Assembly: GCA_030562195.1 (NCBI GenBank)
Contig: CM060200.1
Coordinates: 40,397,084 to 40,461,083 of the forward strand
Direction of reading: 5' to 3'
DNA length: 64,000 nt
Origin: Nipponacmea schrenckii
Lineage: Eukaryota; Mollusca; Gastropoda; Lottiidae
This document shows positions 59,690-64,000 of this stretch, piece after piece (position 1 is the first letter of the stretch; the number at the start of each line of letters is the position of its first letter). Both the position numbers and the translations under genes were made by a program. The notes below the pieces were generated by a model. It did no database searches, was not told the DNA's origin, and saw only the letters and a program-made list of their open reading frames with translations.

Positions 59690-59985
59690 TTTGGAGGGGC
59701 TAGTAATATATCTGGAGGGGCAAGTAATATATCTGAAGGGGCAAGTAGTATATCTGGAGGGGCAAGTAATATATCTGGAGGGGCAAGTAATATATCTGAA
59801 GGGGAAAGAAGTATATCTGGAAGGGCAAGTAGTAAATCAGGAGGGGCCAGTAATATATCTGGAGGGGCTAGAAGTATATCTGGAGGGGCAAGTAATATAT
59901 CTTGAAGGATCAGTAATATATCAGGAGGGGCAAGTAATATATCTGAAGGGTGAAGTAATATATCTGAAGGGGAAAGTAGTATCAG
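59690..59985. repeat. 21-bp tandem array, copy B, about 14 units
   Basis: Same unit as at 55470. It ends abruptly inside M2 MITE sequence (ATCAGTTATCTGATTGGACA), which has lost its left terminus. Confidence 0.94.
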
Positions 59986-60501
59986 TTATCTGATTGGACA
60001 ATCAGTAAAATCAACTTTAAATTTTGGTTTTTAAATATTATTGTATTTCTTTCAAATAAGATTTTGGAGAATAAGGCCTCAGTTCAATTTAGCAAATATT
60101 GTGAGTTCAATTAGGTTCTAGACCCCTGAGGGTGGAAATGAATTTCTTAACTTGCAGAATATTTTCAAAAATATTTTTAGATATTGTCTAATCATAAGAA
60201 ATATTGCAAAAGAGGTCACTTACATTGATCCCAGCCCCACTTTCGTTTGCTGTCAGATTGAATTGTGGTTGTCATTTTTTAACGACAACTTGATGATTGT
60301 AACAGGGCAATTTTCTTACTCCATTATTTTACAGCCAGACATCTGATACTTTATTCTCTGTACATAAAAACCCAGTCTTTCCTTCTACACAAGATATTTT
60401 AACCATAAAATCTGTCAAATTGGTGTAGAGAACCAGGTTTTGGTTTTAGTGGGTCATTAAGCAAGGGTTTTAAATAGACCGCCTGGCAGGTCTTTACAAG
60501 G

Positions 60502-60605
60502 AACACTGTGTCTTAGAATGAACATATAATTATCTTCAACTTGGCCAATAAGGGTACATTTTCATAAGTAGATATACCTGCTGACATAAATAACATGAAC
60601 AGGGA
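60502..60605. mobile_element. M1 MITE, truncated, copy B
   Basis: AACACTGTGTCTTAGAATGA then AGATATACCTGCTGACATAA. It is cut by the start of the next repeat region. Confidence 0.7.
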
Positions 60606-61200
60606 ACCAGGAAAATCCGGAAAACAAAGAAGACCACTAAACATAAGGAAATACAAGAACCCCTTATCACCCCATCATAACCCAAAATTTTCACTCATCA
60701 GAACCATTTTATCATAACCCCGGAACTCACAAAATTATTATCACCCACATCAAGGCCCCAACTACAAATCCCATTGAACAAGAAAAGCATAACCCCTTAT
60801 CACCCTCATTGCCATTTACATAACCATTATCACCCAACCCATTAAAAGGGATAACCCCGGATCCCCTTTATCTCATTATCCTATCATCCCCTTATCCCCT
60901 GTAATGACTTCCCCATTTAAATTTACATCATAATCAGCTGCCTTATCGTAATTTAAACCAATTAATCATTTTCACTTTCATCATAGTTTTCACTCTTAAC
61001 ATTATCTTTTATATTATCACCCTTTGAAACCTTAATTATCATCATCCTGCTTTTACCATAAACCATTTCTCTCATTACCCCGTTTTCCCGCTTGATAAAG
61101 ACTCTCAGCATCCCCGTTACAACTCATAAAATTATTTAATAAATATTGTTATCCACCATAATTATCTCCTCATAAACCATAAACCCTTATCCTCATATAA
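60606..61200. repeat. Scrambled start of the 37-bp array
   Basis: CCCTTATCACCCATCAT-like phrases appear without a stable period, with odd CCCGGA and GGGAT pieces. It may be real old repeat or failed consensus. Confidence 0.5.
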
Positions 61201-62238
61201 ACCCGTAAATCTAAAAAATTATCACTCATCATAACCGGGATATCCCCTAATAACCCATTATCACTCATCATAACCAATTATCCCCCATATTGGCCATTAT
61301 TTTATCATAACCCCCTTATCCCCATCATAAACCATTATCACTCATCATTACCCTATTATCCACCATAAACCATTATTTTCATCATACCCCATTATCATAA
61401 ACCCCTTATCACTCATCATACCCCTTTTCACCATAAACCATTATCTCTCATCATACCCCGTTATCCACCATAAACCATTATCCTTTCCCCATCATACCCC
61501 GTTATCCACCATAAACCATTATCTCTCATCATACCCCATTATCTATCCATAAACCATTATCTCTCATCATACCCCTTATCACCAATAACCATTATCCTCA
61601 TCATAACCCATATCATCATAAACCATTATCACTCATCATACCCCATTATCACTCATAACCATTATCCTCATCATAACCCATTATCACTCATAACCATTAT
61701 CTCATCATACCCCATTACCCACCATAAACCATTATCCTCATCATACCCCGTTATCCACCATAAACCATTATCTCTCATCATACCCCATTATCTATCATAA
61801 ACCATTATCTCTCATCATACCCCGTTATCCACCATAAACCATTATCTCTCATCATACCCCGTTATCCACCATAAACCATTATCTCTCATCATACCCCATT
61901 ATCTATCATAAACCATTATCTCTCATCATACCCCATTATCCACCATAAACCATTATCTCTCATCATACCCCGTTATCCACCATAAACCATTATCTCTCAT
62001 CATACCCCATTATCCATCATAAACCATTATCTCTCATCATACCCCATTATCTATCATAAACCATTATCTCTCATCATACCCCGTTATCCACCATAAACCA
62101 TTATCTCTCATCATATCCCATTATCCACCATAAACCATTATCTCTCATCATACCCCTTATCTAACATAAACCATTATCTCTCATCATACCCCGTTATCCA
62201 CCATAAACCATTATCTCTCATCATACCCCGTTATCACC
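61201..62238. repeat. 37-bp tandem array, about 28 copies
   Basis: The unit contains ATAAACCATTATCTCTCATC and ATACCCCGTTATCCACC, with CCCATTATCTATC variants. It starts next to a third copy of the phrase AAATCTAAAAAATTATCACT that also ends duplication copy A, so it may have grown from TATCACTCATCATAACC within that sequence. Confidence 0.93.
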
Positions 62239-63175
62239 CATCAATGAAGATAATCAGAATGGGTATGAGTTATGGAATATTTCAAATTCAGCTGCACTTA
62301 AAACTGTAATCATTATCCTATAATCATATTTAAACTCACGACATTTCCACTTTACTTAAACCTTTTTTCCTTCATATTTGAGTGTTGTGTTAGAATATAA
62401 TCAGATTATTGAAAGGTTTCCTTTGCTACTCCATCAAGAATGGAGTTTTATTCCTCAATTTTTTCCTGATTCTAAAAGAGATTAAGCAACCAAACTTTTA
62501 TGTTGCATGTCGAGTTTGAAATTTGATTAGAATTGAAAATCTCTTGACAAAACTTATTAATGTGTAATTTGGACTTGTAGGGTTTACTATCTTGTGAAAT
62601 GATCAATGAGGAAAAAGAAAATTCATAGGAGATTTCCCTCTGTATTGTGTTCATCTTTTTGAGGTTATTTTTTTACTTGTCACAGATTTTTGATCTCTTT
62701 CTATACTGATTTAAAATACGTTTGTGTCTTAAGCCCCTACACAAGTGTTGTTAGTTATTCAGGTCTTTATTTTTCACATGGTTTGAGAACTTGTACTTAA
62801 TTTCTGTACAAATAGTTGTTAATAATATATGTTAATTATATGTGTCAATTATATCATAATTTGACGTTTCCTTCCAATGTGTCTTCTTTGGAGGGTGACA
62901 CAAAGAATATTTGGGATTTTGAAATAGAATAGTACAAGCAATACACAAACGCTAACCATTAACTAAAATTACAGTCTCAAGACACCAGTATGATGAGACC
63001 ATCAGGAAGTTACAGAGTGATACATTATTCGAAGGATACTGTCTATACTACACAATTAGTCGTTCTTATACTTAACACAAGTTTTTTCTATGACCATTTT
63101 TTAAAAGGATAACATTTGTTTATGATACCTGTCTAAAGATGGCCACATATCTTCATCCATGGATTCTTGGCTTAA
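62239..63175. other. Unique intron sequence
   Basis: No exon with splice borders was found. A 60-codon minus frame at 62472 is AT-driven. Confidence 0.4.
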
Positions 63176-64000
63176 ACCTCTTGACATAATTATTCAAGGA
63201 TAACAACTTCTCAAGTATCCTATGTATTAGCTGGTTCCTCCGGGCATTAATTTTACAAGGATAACAACTTTACGATCCCCTCTAAGAGCTGATTCTTGGT
63301 CAAACCTCTTCACATTGACATCACAAAAGATAACAACTTGGTCAAAGGTGTTGACATTAAAAGGGATAACAACTTTGAAGGATCCTGTCTACCAGCTGGT
63401 CCTTGGTTGAACCTCTTGATAAATGCTATCCTATGACTATATTTTACAAGGATAACAAATTTAAGTCATAATGATCTTGTCTACCAGCTGGTTCTTGATT
63501 CAAACCTCTTGATAAATGCTATCCTATGACTATATTTTACAAGGATAACAAATTTAAGTCATAAGGATCTTGTCTACCAGCTGGTTCTTGATTCAAACCT
63601 CTTGATAAATGCTATCCTATGACTATATTTTACAGATACTAACATGTAATCCTGTCTACCAGCTGATTCAAACCTCTTGATAAATGCTATCCTATGACTA
63701 TATTTTACAGATACTAACATGTAATCCTGTCTACCAGCTGATTCAAACCTCTTGATAAATGCTATCCTATGACTATATTTTACAGATACTAACATGTAAT
63801 CCTGTCTACCAGGCTGATTCAAACCTCTTGATAAATGCTATCCTATGACTATATTTTACAGATACTAACATGTAATCCTGTCTACCAGCTGATTCAAACC
63901 TCTTGATAAATGCTATCCTATGACTATATTTTACAGATACTAACATGTAATCCTGTCTACCAGCTGGTTCTTGATTCAAACCACTTGATAAATGCTATCC
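63176..64000 (-). repeat. SINE family B array, runs off the window
   Basis: Minus-strand family B pieces (GGACCAGCTGGTAGACAGGA, AAGTTGTTATCCTTTT) are irregular up to 63400. They then settle into units of about 92 bp and, from about 63590, a shorter 75-bp unit (AAACCTCTTGATAAATGCTA, then TTTTACAGATACTAACATGT). About six 75-bp copies are visible. Confidence 0.85.

Larger units (their letters stand above)
57650..60605 (+). repeat. Tandem segmental duplication, copy B
   Basis: Same order as copy A: 20-bp array, TTCA tract, FOCAD exon, intron, shortened 21-bp array (59690-59980), right part of the M2 MITE, then sequence matching 57160-57620 with small differences. The arrays differ in length in opposite directions: the 20-bp array is longer and the 21-bp array shorter than in copy A. 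Confidence 0.88.

Noticed and set aside
63574..63822. 82-codon minus-strand frame
   Set aside because: It is a 75-bp (25-codon) repeat unit of the SINE B array.

Overview
The window looks like animal nuclear DNA, most likely from a mollusc and probably a gastropod. It is AT-rich and nearly gene-free, has introns with GT-AG borders, carries tRNA-derived SINEs and short inverted-repeat transposons, and has a very high load of minisatellites. The species call is an inference from repeat style and cannot be proved from the sequence alone. Nothing bacterial is visible: there are no operons, no ribosome binding sites and no long single-exon genes.

Genes. The one gene I can name is focadhesin (FOCAD) on the + strand. 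Its second coding exon, by comparison with the human protein, lies at 50627-50781. The next exon lies at 54740-54841 and is present a second time at 58971-59072. The splice phases fit, and the joined reading frame matches the N-terminal part of FOCAD. The first coding exon was not found, and the rest of the gene lies beyond the right end. A second, unidentified coding exon is on the - strand at 42433-42715. A weaker candidate, with an in-frame stop, is on the + strand at 2962-3145. Most long ORFs in the window are repeat artefacts.

Layout. From 1 to 50 kb the sequence is intergenic or upstream DNA with about twenty separate tandem arrays. Unit sizes run from 18 to 127 bp; the largest is a 4.6-kb array of 48-bp units at 37.7-42.3 kb. 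Between them are unique AT-rich stretches, SINE copies on both strands and several MITEs. From 50.6 kb to the end is FOCAD exon/intron DNA, including a tandem duplication of about 3.3 kb that carries one exon, followed by a 37-bp array and a SINE-derived array that runs off the window. In total about 25 kb (about 40%) is tandem repeat.

Main theme. Several arrays are visibly amplified pieces of dispersed elements: a SINE 3' tail (3.7-4.7 kb), another SINE family (32.7-33.5 and 63.2-64 kb), and the inside of a MITE (15.5-16.3 kb). Others sit next to MITE ends (21.3 and 59.7 kb). This suggests that transposons seed minisatellites here. A few stretches (18.0-18.5, 20.2-20.5, 37.4-38.2 and 60.6-61.2 kb) look like poor consensus inside repeats, so fine detail there should not be trusted.
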